Assembly: GCA_937884485.1 (NCBI GenBank)
Contig: CALGCG010000056.1
Location: 5,581 to 69,580 of the forward strand
Source of the DNA: an uncultured Bacteroidales bacterium
Lineage (GTDB): Bacteria > Bacteroidota > Bacteroidia > Bacteroidales > P3
DNA: 64,000 nucleotides
Direction: 5' to 3'
The notes below the pieces were generated by a model, which was given only the letters and a program-made list of their open reading frames with translations, had not been told where the DNA came from and ran no database searches. Of this stretch, positions 8,982 to 18,200 are shown one piece after another. Position 1 is the stretch's first letter. The number at the start of each line of letters is the position of its first letter. A program made the position numbers and the translations under genes.

Positions 8982-9512
8982 TTATATTTCGATGCCGACG
9001 TCTTTCAGTCGTCCGCGTTTGTCGAAGAAGAAAAGGGTGATGTCAACCCCCTGGCCGGTTTTGACGAGGTAGCCGTCGCGGTGCACTTCGAGGATGCGGA
9101 CCTCCCAGGGCTTGTCTGTCATCTGGGCCATCTCTTTTTCGATGGCGCTGTAGAGGACGTTGTAGATGGGTATTTGGTTGGTCCAGCAACGGGGGAGGCC
9201 GTCGCGGATGTTTACCATCAGCAGGCAGCGGCCGTTCTTGTCGAAGAGCATGTTGCTGCCGTCGCGAAAGTTGATGCCGTAGGCTTTCTTGCCGCTGTCC
9301 TCGAGGTAGCCGCAATAGATTTCCTCGATGTCGTCGGGCGTGTGGCATCGGTCGTGGAAAGCGCGTGCGGCTTCGGGCAGCTGCTCGTAGCCGATTTCCT
9401 CGAAGGGTTTGTGTTCGTCGATGAAGTATTCGAGGTCGTACATCCCTTGCGGGCTTCTGCAGGCGGCGAGGAGGAGAAGTGTCGACAGCAGTATGGAGAT
9501 TTTGTTAATCAT
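8982..9512 (-). CDS. Lipoprotein, unknown
   Basis: 176 aa from the ATG at 9512 (MINKISILLSTLLLLAACRS), with lipobox LLAAC at about residues 14-18; the longer in-frame extension upstream is low-complexity antisense of the previous gene. The mature protein is about 159 residues with alternating charged and aromatic residues; no domain recognised. Overlaps the upstream lipoprotein gene by 8 bp, so co-translated. Likely envelope located. Confidence 0.75.
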   Translation of the reverse strand: MINKISILLSTLLLLAACRSPQGMYDLEYFIDEHKPFEEIGYEQLPEAARAFHDRCHTPDDIEEIYCGYLEDSGKKAYGINFRDGSNMLFDKNGRCLLMVNIRDGLPRCWTNQIPIYNVLYSAIEKEMAQMTDKPWEVRILEVHRDGYLVKTGQGVDITLFFFDKRGRLKDVGIEI

Positions 9513-10128
9513 CGCTGGCAATTTTGTAGAAACGGTTGATGGTGGAATAGTATACCGATGTCGGTATGGCGGCACAAATGGCGTCGGCCTTGTCGGAGGG
9601 GAGGTCGCCGTAACAGAGGCCGAAGAGTTGCAGCGAGAGGGAGTCGCGCAGCTCGATGATGGCGGCGGCAATCTCGTGGCGCACACTGTCAACGGTTGCC
9701 TCCGGGGCACCCTCCAGGGTGTGCAGCACCACAAGCCCCATGCTGACGGGACGCTCGCCCAGCAAGGGGATGTCCTCTATACGTTTCTGTGGCAGGTCGT
9801 TGGCGTCGTCGCTGTTGGCGAGAAAACGTTTCACCTTTTCGCGCAGCTGGCCGAGGTCGGTGGGCACACGGTCGTCCTCGTATTCATATTCCTCTCCCGG
9901 TGGCGGAGGTGGCGGTGGAGTGTTGATGTAATCATGGTTGAGGCTGAGGGCGCCGGTGGAGTCCACCCATACGGCCATAATGTTGCGCATGTGGATGTCG
10001 AAAATTATGTCAAACGACACACTGTCTTCCGTCGTCGTCAGTGTGGTGTCAAGTTGGTATGTCTCGTGGCGTGAACCACAGGCGGCGCACAGCAGCATGG
10101 CTGTCAGAAGTATGTGGCGGGTCTTCAT
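9505..10128 (-). CDS. Lipoprotein with polyproline stretch, unknown
   Basis: 207 aa with lipobox LCAAC (about residues 13-17) after a basic N-terminus. A run of seven prolines and an acidic patch (GEEYEYEDD) form a linker near residue 70. After it comes a region (from about TDLGQLREKVKRFL) resembling the periplasmic part of ExbD/TolR-like small proteins (GERPVSMGLVVLHT), but I would not assign it. Overlaps nfo by 4 bp (ATGA) and the next lipoprotein by 8 bp. Confidence 0.75.
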   Translation of the reverse strand: MKTRHILLTAMLLCAACGSRHETYQLDTTLTTTEDSVSFDIIFDIHMRNIMAVWVDSTGALSLNHDYINTPPPPPPPGEEYEYEDDRVPTDLGQLREKVKRFLANSDDANDLPQKRIEDIPLLGERPVSMGLVVLHTLEGAPEATVDSVRHEIAAAIIELRDSLSLQLFGLCYGDLPSDKADAICAAIPTSVYYSTINRFYKIASDD

Positions 10129-10964
10129 AGGCTACGGAGCCATTTGATCTCGTCGGCCCAGCGCATGGGGTCGGGGGTCTCGAGGATGATGGGCATGTCG
10201 TCGAAACGCGGATCGTGCATCAGGCGGGCGAAGAACTCCTTGCCCATAGCACCCTCGCCCAGCACCTCGTGGCGGTCCACATGGCTGCCGGCTCCCTTCT
10301 TGCTGTCGTTGAGGTGCACGGCGCGCAGGTACTTGAAGCCCACCACACGCTCGAACTCGTCGAAGCAGAACTGGTAGCCCATCTCGGTGCTCAGGTCATA
10401 GCCCGCCGCCAGCGTGTGGCAGGTGTCGATGCAGACCCCTACGCGGCTTTTGTCGACCACGCCCTCGATGATGCGGGCTATGTGCTCGAACTTCCAGCCC
10501 AGGTTGGTGCCCTGCCCGGCAGTGTTCTCTATCACGGCCGTGACGCCCTCGGTTTTGCTGAGGGCCAGGTTAATCTCGCGGGCTATCTGGTCCAGGCATT
10601 CCTCCTCGCTAATCTTGTTGAGATGGCAGCCCGGGTGGAAGTTCAGCATCGTCAGCCCCAGCTGCTGTGCGCGCTGCATCTCGTCGAGGAAAGCGGCACG
10701 GCTCTTCTGCAGCGTATCCTCGTCGGGCGAGCCGAGGTTGATGAGGTAGCTGTCGTGCGGCAGCACCATCTCGGGCCGGAAGCCGCGGTCTATAAGTAAA
10801 GCCTTGAAGCCGTCGATCTCAAGCTGCGGCAATGGCTTGCTCACCCAGCTGCGCTGGTTGCGTGTAAACAGTGCGAAGGCGTTGGCCCCGATGGCTTCGG
10901 CATTGAGGATGGCGTTGCCCACGCCTCCAGATGCGCTCACATGTGCGCCGATGTATTTTGTCAT
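10125..10964 (-). CDS. nfo: Deoxyribonuclease IV (endonuclease IV, AP endonuclease)
   Basis: 279 aa, the normal length. Contains the AP endonuclease family 2 signatures: GAHVSASGG at the N-terminus, NFHPGCHLNKI (about residues 108-118), VIENTAGQGTNLG, GVCIDTCHTLAAGYD, VHLNDSKKGAGSHVDRHE and ILETPDP. The His, Glu and Asp residues of the three-zinc site are all present. It cuts DNA 5' of abasic sites in base excision repair. First gene of a four-gene operon with two lipoproteins and a PhzF protein, transcribed away from the structured RNA. Confidence 0.96.
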   Translation of the reverse strand: MTKYIGAHVSASGGVGNAILNAEAIGANAFALFTRNQRSWVSKPLPQLEIDGFKALLIDRGFRPEMVLPHDSYLINLGSPDEDTLQKSRAAFLDEMQRAQQLGLTMLNFHPGCHLNKISEEECLDQIAREINLALSKTEGVTAVIENTAGQGTNLGWKFEHIARIIEGVVDKSRVGVCIDTCHTLAAGYDLSTEMGYQFCFDEFERVVGFKYLRAVHLNDSKKGAGSHVDRHEVLGEGAMGKEFFARLMHDPRFDDMPIILETPDPMRWADEIKWLRSL

Positions 10965-11017
10965 AGTCTCTTTATTTAACGTTAATACCCGTCAATTATT
11001 AGGAATTAAAATCCATG

Positions 11018-11048
11018 CAAAAATACAACTTTTCATCGAAATGGCAAA
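11018..11048 (-). promoter_or_regulatory. Promoter for the nfo operon
   Basis: On the minus strand, TATTTTTG (11025-11018), a 19-bp spacer and TTTTG with its core at 11048-11045. The leader to the nfo ATG is about 50 bp. Its -33 element lies 5 bp from the -33 of the divergent RNA promoter. Confidence 0.75.
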
Positions 11049-11053
11049 ATAAA

Positions 11054-11085
11054 TTTGGCCACATCGGGAAAAGTGTGTATCTTTG
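11054..11085 (+). promoter_or_regulatory. Promoter for the structured RNA
   Basis: TTTG (11054-11057), a 20-bp spacer and TATCTTTG (11078-11085) match the consensus exactly. The predicted start is about 11091, at the base of the hairpin described next. Confidence 0.8.
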
Positions 11086-11090
11086 CACCG

Positions 11091-11295
11091 TCATTGCCGA
11101 GTGTTATGGCTATGACGGTAGAAGAACTCAATTGCCTTACAAATCACCACCTTGAAGATAATTTGAGCCATCACCTACATTATTGGGATTTTTGTGCTTT
11201 CTATAGGTACAAGTGTCCATGTTTGTAGGTGGTTTGTGGTGAACCAGTAAGGCAGATGGAAAGGCTTGTACCTTTTTCATTTGGCAATAATGCAC
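11091..11295 (+). ncRNA. ssrS: Long-hairpin structured RNA, probably 6S RNA
   Basis: There is no convincing ORF, and five nested complementary segments fold into one rod: 11093-11098/11283-11288 (ATTGCC/GGCAAT), 11117-11124/11265-11272 (one mismatch), 11134-11140/11247-11253, 11144-11150/11236-11242 (TCACCAC/GTGGTGA) and 11172-11179/11224-11231 (CACCTACA/TGTAGGTG). Between the last two stems is an asymmetric bulge of 21 nt opposite 4 nt. About 200 nt, a near-perfect promoter exactly at its 5' edge and a closed rod with a central bubble are what 6S RNA looks like. 6S sequesters the sigma70 holoenzyme in stationary phase. The 3' end is approximate, and an alternative is a structured leader of the next gene. 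Confidence 0.55.
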
Positions 11296-11319
11296 AATAA
11301 CTTATAAAATCACCACACA

Positions 11320-11718
11320 ATGAAAAAACACAGATTATTGATCCTTATGTTTGCCTCGGCGGTGTTGCTTTTTGCAAGCTGCGGTAAAGATGAATCTCCG
11401 TACAAGGACAAAATGATTGGTACGTGGGATGGTATTGCTGTTAAATTGAGTAGTGGATGGGTTGATATAACCAGTTCATACTACAATGATTTTCAATTTA
11501 GTATAACGTTCCATGACGATGGTACTTATTATGGTACAGGCTATTTTGGGAATGGTAGTGGCACATATACTATAAATGACAATACTATTTTTACTTATGT
11601 CAACGGTGCAGAATACTATCGCTATGATATTTATAGTGTATCGGGAAACGAGGCACATTTGAAGATGTATTCTAACAGGAACTCAAGTTCACTGGAAATC
11701 AAGGCTCGAAAAAGATAA
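11320..11718 (+). CDS. Small lipoprotein, lipocalin-like
   Basis: 132 aa. Signal with lipobox LFASC (Cys at about residue 21), then GTWDG near residue 38 and a series of alternating hydrophobic strands (FSITFHDDGTYYG, GTYTINDN, AHLKMYS). This is the pattern of the small Bacteroidetes lipocalin-like lipoproteins (GTW ... G.Y...N). Visibly A+T richer than nfo. It starts at the 3' side of the structured RNA with no separate promoter seen, so read-through from the RNA promoter is possible. Function unknown. Confidence 0.78.
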   Translation: MKKHRLLILMFASAVLLFASCGKDESPYKDKMIGTWDGIAVKLSSGWVDITSSYYNDFQFSITFHDDGTYYGTGYFGNGSGTYTINDNTIFTYVNGAEYYRYDIYSVSGNEAHLKMYSNRNSSSLEIKARKR

Positions 11719-11748
11719 ATTTTTATAACGTTATTAAAATCAGAAAAA

Positions 11749-12306
11749 ATGAAACAACTAAGAATCTTTATGCCATTGTTCCTGTTATCAGGAATAATCC
11801 TGTCGAGTTGTTCTGTTTCCTATCAGGTTGTCTCGAAGAAAGATTTCGATGATGCTGTTTTGGGTGTTAAAAATGAATTAGAAAAACAAGGGTATTTTCA
11901 GTCAGGGAGTAGTACGGATTCAAAGAACCTTCTCCAGGTTGAAGCAACATCTTTTTCGAAGTCCGCGGGGTATGGGACGAAGTTGACTAATGATTATGTG
12001 ATAATTGATTCATACCGTTTTATGAAGGATGATGAAAATACGCTAAACTATTCTGTGTCGTATAAGCCAAATGTTCGCAATGGTGTAGCCTTTGTTTCGG
12101 ATGTGTCTATTGTTGGATGTGAGACTTCCCTCGCAAAAAACTATGAGACATTATGCGGTGAGAATTCTTCTGTAAAGAAATTGGAATCAATTCCAAGGAA
12201 TACTCAACTTAAAGTAACGGATGCCCTTGGAACATCTCTTGTTATTGGTTTTTTGGGAGCATTCGTAGTCGGGTTTATTGTGTATAAACGGGTTGGTTTG
12301 CAATAA
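11749..12306 (+). CDS. Lipoprotein with C-terminal membrane helix, unknown
   Basis: 185 aa. Lipobox LSSC after a hydrophobic N-terminus, a soluble domain, and a last helix (about residues 163-180, SLVIGFLGAFVVGFIVY) followed by a basic tail. No family recognised. It lies 30 bp after the lipocalin-like gene. Its last ~100 bp are antisense to the aberrant 3' end of the methylase frame, and only about 15 bp separate its stop from the last family-like codon of the methylase. Confidence 0.72.
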   Translation: MKQLRIFMPLFLLSGIILSSCSVSYQVVSKKDFDDAVLGVKNELEKQGYFQSGSSTDSKNLLQVEATSFSKSAGYGTKLTNDYVIIDSYRFMKDDENTLNYSVSYKPNVRNGVAFVSDVSIVGCETSLAKNYETLCGENSSVKKLESIPRNTQLKVTDALGTSLVIGFLGAFVVGFIVYKRVGLQ

Positions 12307-15281
12307 ATACGCAAGAAAACGTCCCAATAGCTGATACTATCTTGTGTTTCAAACCACTTGTTATTGGTCTTTTTACGTGCTTTTATCTTCTCGCCGTTGA
12401 CAACATGTGTTTTGCCTGTTTGCTCCAGTCTTTCTATGCCAAACGATAAGAGGTATTGTTTGATAGATGGATATTTGTCAATGTCGTAGTGGCGAGATGG
12501 GAAGGTGGCAATTAACCACAAATTAGCCCAGTCATATCCGTACCTCTTAATGTCGCGGCCTCTAAGAATCGGTCGAATAAGTTCTGCCGTTCTTTGTCGT
12601 TCATCCTCTGTTTGACAGTTCGCCAGAATTTCATCACGTTTTTTAGAATTGATTATGAAAGCTTCGTTACAACCCGTGAGCACGCCTCGATAAATGTTGA
12701 TGTCCCAATCTTTAAGTGGTGTACCAACAGCCTCTATCTTCCTTTTGATGCTTTGCTCAATCGGAGAAAGAATGACCCAACTATCGGATGTGGCGAAATC
12801 GCAAATTGAGTTCTGCTGCTGAACGAAATCGCTCAAATTCTTAACGCTATCTTTATTCTGTTTGTTGGTGACAGCACAGACAGTTTCGTGCTGGTTGTTT
12901 GACTTGGCGAAAAGGAGGATGTTGGTATCAACTGTTGCACTCTCGAAAATCTTTACTCCAGCGAAGTCTATCAGCTTCATGGGATTGGTCTTATTGGCAA
13001 AGAACTCTCTTGTCTTCTCACCATATCCAGCACGCATCCACTTGTTGGATGTAATGTAGCACAGATGACCGTCCTTTTTCAACAATTGCCATCCACGCTC
13101 ATAGAACAGGCAGTAGATATCACCTGTACGTGCAAAAGTTGAATAGCCACAACCTTCATACATCTGTGCCAGTTCACCGCCATTGTTCTGAAGCTGAATG
13201 TACGGTGGATTGCCAATGACAATATCAAATCCGTCTGCCACACCGAACATCCATTCCGGGTCAAAGAACGGACTGACGGCATTTTGGTCGTATGGATTCC
13301 ATGCTGCCAGTTGCTTGGCATCCTCCGGGGCAAAGTTATCGTCATCCGACAGCAACTTTGCCAGTTTCTCACGCAAAATCTGGTCTTTCTCTCTCAAACG
13401 ATGTTTGGTAGATGCAGACTTGGCAGAGAAATGTTTGTGGCGTATCTGCTGGAGTTCAACCTTGGTCGGTTCTATCTCCGGATTCTCAAACAGGTTACCT
13501 TGAAGGGCTTTCTTCTTCTTCGCTATCAGAGAATTGGCTGACACGAATTTGGTCTCAAGGTTCGGGAGAGTCGGTATGCCAAAGTTGGGCTTTGAGGCAT
13601 CCTTCTCGCAGTCGCATATCAGAGAAATAAAGAAACGCAGTTTGGTGATTTGTGCAGCAATGCTCTGGATGTCGCTGCCGTAAAGACAATTCTCAATGAT
13701 TGATAGTTTGAGGTCGTAGATGCTCTCATCAGGTGAGATACGTTCCAGGATGTCAATCATCCTGTTCAGCAATCCCATAGGGAAAGCGCCAGAACCACAG
13801 GCTGGGTCAAGCACCTTGATTGCCTTCAGCTTATCTGCAACCTTACGGTAATCTTCTGCTTTGGTCTTGTCATATGAGAAGTCGTTACGGAAAAGAGAAC
13901 GGACAAAGGCATTGTCACCCAGATAGGCAATAAGGCTTTCATCGACCATGTAGTTCACAATTTCACGGGGAGTATAGAACGAGCCGCTCTGATTGCGAGC
14001 AGTCTCTTTTGTCTCAGGGTTATATGCACCCAAAAGGTTCTCGAACACCTTACCCAACAGTTCCGGGTCAAGAGCAACCTGCTGCTCTTCTGGAGAGTTT
14101 TCCTCTATGGTGAAATTATAGCGGCCAAGAATGGAAATCAACCCCTTCTCAGGCTCAAAGAACAAGTTATTAGGTACGATAGCACGATGCTTGAAGCGCC
14201 CGTCAGCAAAGCGCAGGGCGTTGCGGCTAAAGCCATCAAAATTATAGCATTGCTCTACGCCATCGCTGTAGCGAGTCTTGTCCAGACACTCGAACAGTCC
14301 ACCATTCAGGAAAGGCACTTCTGCAAACAGATTGATGACCTCCTGCTCGCTGATAGAAAACATTTCCGCATAGCGATAGAGAGTCTTCACATCGCGAGTC
14401 TTTGAGGTGGCAAACTTGCGTGTATTTCCGTCTTCGTCCTTGATAGCACGGTTCAAAGTGGCAAAAAACAGGTTCTGCAGGATGGCATTATAGTAGTTGC
14501 CCTCTGTAGGGCTATAGGGGTCAAAGTTTTTCAAGATAGTGGAAAGGAAATCAATATCAAAGATGCGATTGGGCACCAAATCCTTCTGCTTGATAAACCA
14601 GACGAACATGATGCGGGTTATCATGCGGATAATCTTCTTCTCGATGTCGTCTTTGTCATCCTCCTCGGTAACGGTATTGTTGGGGAAGGTGACATTCGAA
14701 GAGTCATCGACAGCCCATTGGTACCACTCGAACAGATCCTTGTAGAACTGTTTGGTGAGAGCCTCGACAGAGAATGCTGCTGTAATGTCGCTCAGCGACT
14801 GCTTGCTGTTTTTCAAGACTCCAAACTGCTCGATGGCCGTGCGGCATCCGCGCCCCTCACCAAGCAGATAGGTATAACGCTTGGTGTCGGTAGAGATTTT
14901 CTCGTATTCGCCCTGTTTGTTGAAGCCCCACGTCTCGCTTACGTATGAGAAACGCAGCACGCTTTCGTTCTTGCGGTAGCAGAACATAAATGCTCCGGCA
15001 TACCCCATATTCCTCCAATCGGATGTGAGCATGTCGCGGATGCCCCTGCGATTGCGCTCAATATCCACCTTGTCGGTAAGTTCCACCTCATAGACGGCAA
15101 TGGATTCACCATCAGACAAGGAGATGCGTCCCAGATTCAAAGCCTCTTTGGCCAGACGACTACTGACATGAACAGCAGACGGACGGTTGTAGAACGTGAC
15201 CTTACTCAAGAAAATGTCGTGAAGGAGTTGCTGCCAGGCTTCACGATTGTATTTCGACTCAATGACTTCTTTGTAATTCAT
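12204..15281 (-). CDS. Eco57I-type N6-adenine methylase, C-terminally truncated
   Basis: 1025 aa as read. SAM-binding motif LDPACGSGAF (about 491-500) and catalytic NPPY (691-694) are intact, within the Eco57I/N6_Mtase arrangement: a ~400-residue N-terminal region, methylase core, then the start of a target-recognition region. Family character stops at about residue 987 (NNKWFETQDSISYWD). From there the frame enters sequence antisense to a lipoprotein gene (residues ~990-1025), and the usual 100-200 further residues of the recognition domain are absent. It starts 9 bp after the helicase stop, so the two form one operon. It would methylate adenine in a specific sequence to mark self DNA; with this truncation specificity or activity is probably changed or lost. 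Confidence 0.88.
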   Translation of the reverse strand: MNYKEVIESKYNREAWQQLLHDIFLSKVTFYNRPSAVHVSSRLAKEALNLGRISLSDGESIAVYEVELTDKVDIERNRRGIRDMLTSDWRNMGYAGAFMFCYRKNESVLRFSYVSETWGFNKQGEYEKISTDTKRYTYLLGEGRGCRTAIEQFGVLKNSKQSLSDITAAFSVEALTKQFYKDLFEWYQWAVDDSSNVTFPNNTVTEEDDKDDIEKKIIRMITRIMFVWFIKQKDLVPNRIFDIDFLSTILKNFDPYSPTEGNYYNAILQNLFFATLNRAIKDEDGNTRKFATSKTRDVKTLYRYAEMFSISEQEVINLFAEVPFLNGGLFECLDKTRYSDGVEQCYNFDGFSRNALRFADGRFKHRAIVPNNLFFEPEKGLISILGRYNFTIEENSPEEQQVALDPELLGKVFENLLGAYNPETKETARNQSGSFYTPREIVNYMVDESLIAYLGDNAFVRSLFRNDFSYDKTKAEDYRKVADKLKAIKVLDPACGSGAFPMGLLNRMIDILERISPDESIYDLKLSIIENCLYGSDIQSIAAQITKLRFFISLICDCEKDASKPNFGIPTLPNLETKFVSANSLIAKKKKALQGNLFENPEIEPTKVELQQIRHKHFSAKSASTKHRLREKDQILREKLAKLLSDDDNFAPEDAKQLAAWNPYDQNAVSPFFDPEWMFGVADGFDIVIGNPPYIQLQNNGGELAQMYEGCGYSTFARTGDIYCLFYERGWQLLKKDGHLCYITSNKWMRAGYGEKTREFFANKTNPMKLIDFAGVKIFESATVDTNILLFAKSNNQHETVCAVTNKQNKDSVKNLSDFVQQQNSICDFATSDSWVILSPIEQSIKRKIEAVGTPLKDWDINIYRGVLTGCNEAFIINSKKRDEILANCQTEDERQRTAELIRPILRGRDIKRYGYDWANLWLIATFPSRHYDIDKYPSIKQYLLSFGIERLEQTGKTHVVNGEKIKARKKTNNKWFETQDSISYWDVFLRIYCKPTRLYTINPTTNAPKKPITRDVPRASVTLS

Positions 15282-15290
15282 AGGGCTATT

Positions 15291-18200
15291 TTATTTCTGG
15301 AAACTCTCGGATAATATAATTTCGGCATCGCCTTCCTGCTCATTCAGGAGCGACTCTTCTGCCATATAATATGGTGCATACTTCTTGGCCATTTCGATAA
15401 TCTCGGCAAGGGCTTCATCGTGGGTCATACGCGCTTTGCCACTAGTGCGCCTCAGGTCTTTCTGGATGCGTTGCAGACGCTTGGCAATGTAGGTGATAAC
15501 GCCTCGCTCTGCAAGAGTCTTCAACTGAGCCACCTTCAGGTAGAGGTCGTTGTCGTCAATCTCACGCATAAAATTGTTTAGCAAGTTGATGGCTGTGCTG
15601 ACCTGCGCACCCATGTTGCCGGAATCCTCCGCTGTGGTTTCTTGTGTCAGTATTTCCTCGTCTTGAATCATCCTGAACTTTTGCAGAGCCTTTTCCACAT
15701 GATTGTGATGCTCGTCGATACGGAGGACTGCTGGCTCCTCTTTTGCTGCCTTGAAGAAGTTCAGGGCATCGAGGACTGAAATCTCCTCTGCGTTCTCTGA
15801 TACCAGGAAGAACACCTTGCGGAAGTTGGTTTTAAAGAACACCAATGTGTCGCCCGACAAGGTTACGCCTTCCACGGTTCTTGCCTCACGTCCGGTGCGG
15901 CTGCGGAGCGGCAACTTGGCAATACGATTGTATTCCCTGCGGTTGGTATGATAGAGTGTGCGCAGCTCTTCGTAGAAGGGAATCTCTTTGTTGAAGTCCT
16001 TTTTTTGTTCCTTCATTGCTTCATCAAACAACTTACTGAGGTTACGATCTAGAATCTCTTCCTGAGAATAAATCTGATTGTCCTCACCAAAGGTGCTGTG
16101 AAAAGTCTGAATCTTGCTGACGGCAATCTGATTGAGATTGATTTCGCGGTTTCCTTCCCTCGAAGGATAGAACACATAGTTGTAGATATGCTTGGAGGCA
16201 GAGCCAATGCGGTTTACACGGCCTATACGCTGCATCAAACGCGTTGAGTTCCAGGGGGTGTCATAATTAACAATCACATTGGAACGATGAAGGTTTACAC
16301 CCTCTGCCAGAACATCGGTTGTCAATATGATGTTGTATTCGTTGAGCTTGTTTTTGTAGTTGGCGTCAAAATTCTCACGGATAATCTTGAACTGCTGGCT
16401 GCGGTTTTTGGCAGAGATAACAAGTACATCTGGGCGATTGATGCGTCGTTCAAGGTACTCCACCGTATCAACTGATTCTGAAAACACAACCAACTTCTGC
16501 TCTGGGTTGCGGTCAGTCTTGAACAACTCGTGTTTCAGCAATTCGTTGAACTTGGCAAACTTGGAGTCATCCTCATCTGAGATGTCCTTCCAGTCGGCAA
16601 CCATCTGTTCCAGAACCACTTGATCTTGACGGAGCATTTCAATGAATTCGGGACGGAAATCGTCAGCTTTGAAGATGGCGTTCTTGGGGTTATCCTCTGC
16701 TTTGGCATTCAGTTTCTCTTCAATTTCCTCTTCCGTAAAGCCCGATTCCAGAAGGAGATTGATGTCAAGGTCGGGCGCAATGAAAACCTTGTCGTTCTCA
16801 AACATGTCAATCATATTCTGGTTGGCCTGTTTGAAATTGTCGATGGAAACTTGGAATGCATAGAAACTGCTCTCCAAGCGTTTTACCAATCCATTTTTAC
16901 GGATACCAGCCAAGCTGCGGCTTATAATCTCAGCATTGTCGTACAAACCATTGGAGGCTTCTGGTTTGAGATAAGCAATAGCCTGATAGCGGGCGTAGGT
17001 AAGACGCTTGTCGAGGGTCTGCATAGCTTGTTCAAAGAGGTCTGCCAAATGCTCATTCAATTCATAGCGGCTTTCGTTGGGTCTTTCCACTTTGGGGAAT
17101 CCATTCACATCCTTATTGTAGCGGGGAACACTTTCAATATCTGTTCGGGTGCGGCGCACAGTGAGTGGCTTGATAACCCTGTCGCGTACCTGTTCTGCAA
17201 GATGCTTGAAATCGCGGATATCTGCTTCTGGGTTATTGCGCAGTTTCTTAAACTCCTTTATCAATGGAGAGAAGAAAGCGGTGAGATTGCCAACGCCGTC
17301 GATGGTGCAGTGTCGCGGGTCTTGAAATAAGAGTATCTCGTTGTAGAGGTCAGCGGGAGTATTGTTCATTGGCGTTGCAGAGATAAGCATCACCTTCTTC
17401 TTGTAGCCAGGGATGTTGCCCGTCTCGATGCGAGGCATTTTGCAAATCTCCTGAAGTTGTTCAAAGGCAGAAGTGGTATGGCTGCGGAACTTGTGTGCCT
17501 CGTCCACCAGAACAAGGTCGTATTCGTCAGCATTCCAGAAGTTGTAGTTTTCTTCGTCCAAAATTTTTGAGAGACTACCGTTGCTGATGAAATTGGCATA
17601 TTTGTCTATGCCAAAGTCCTTAAACGTGGTTTTCCAGTTCTGTTCCACAGCAGGGGGATAGACCACAAGAATCTTGGTATGGTCGCGACCGTTCTCTATA
17701 AGGAATTTCTTGGCAATCATAGTTGCAATGACTGTCTTTCCGAGACCCACAACATCTGCCAGGAAGAAACCATCATAGCGGATAAGCTTCTGATAGCCTT
17801 CAATGACGGCATCCATCTGGTAGTCGTATTTTGTATAGCCTTCAGGCATGTCAAACGGGTCGTCATTGTCGGTTTCCAGTACGCGGTCAGAAAAATACTC
17901 CATCAGCATCTTTATGTACAGGTCATAGGGAGATACGTCACCTTTGAGGTAGGTGCGGTCGATGGAGGTCTTAACATCGTCTGAAGTAATTTCGCAGCCT
18001 TCTGCCTCTTTCCATAGACGTTCGAACTCATCCTTGGCAAACTGAACGTCCTCGTATTGGGTCATCTTCACATTGAACTCATACTGGCGTTCCTCCGATA
18101 TGCCCAAACCGTTACCCGAAAGATTGCTTGACCCCGTGATAGCCATACCCTGCGTGTATTGGTTGAACTCATCCGGATAGAGCACGTATATCTTGGCATG

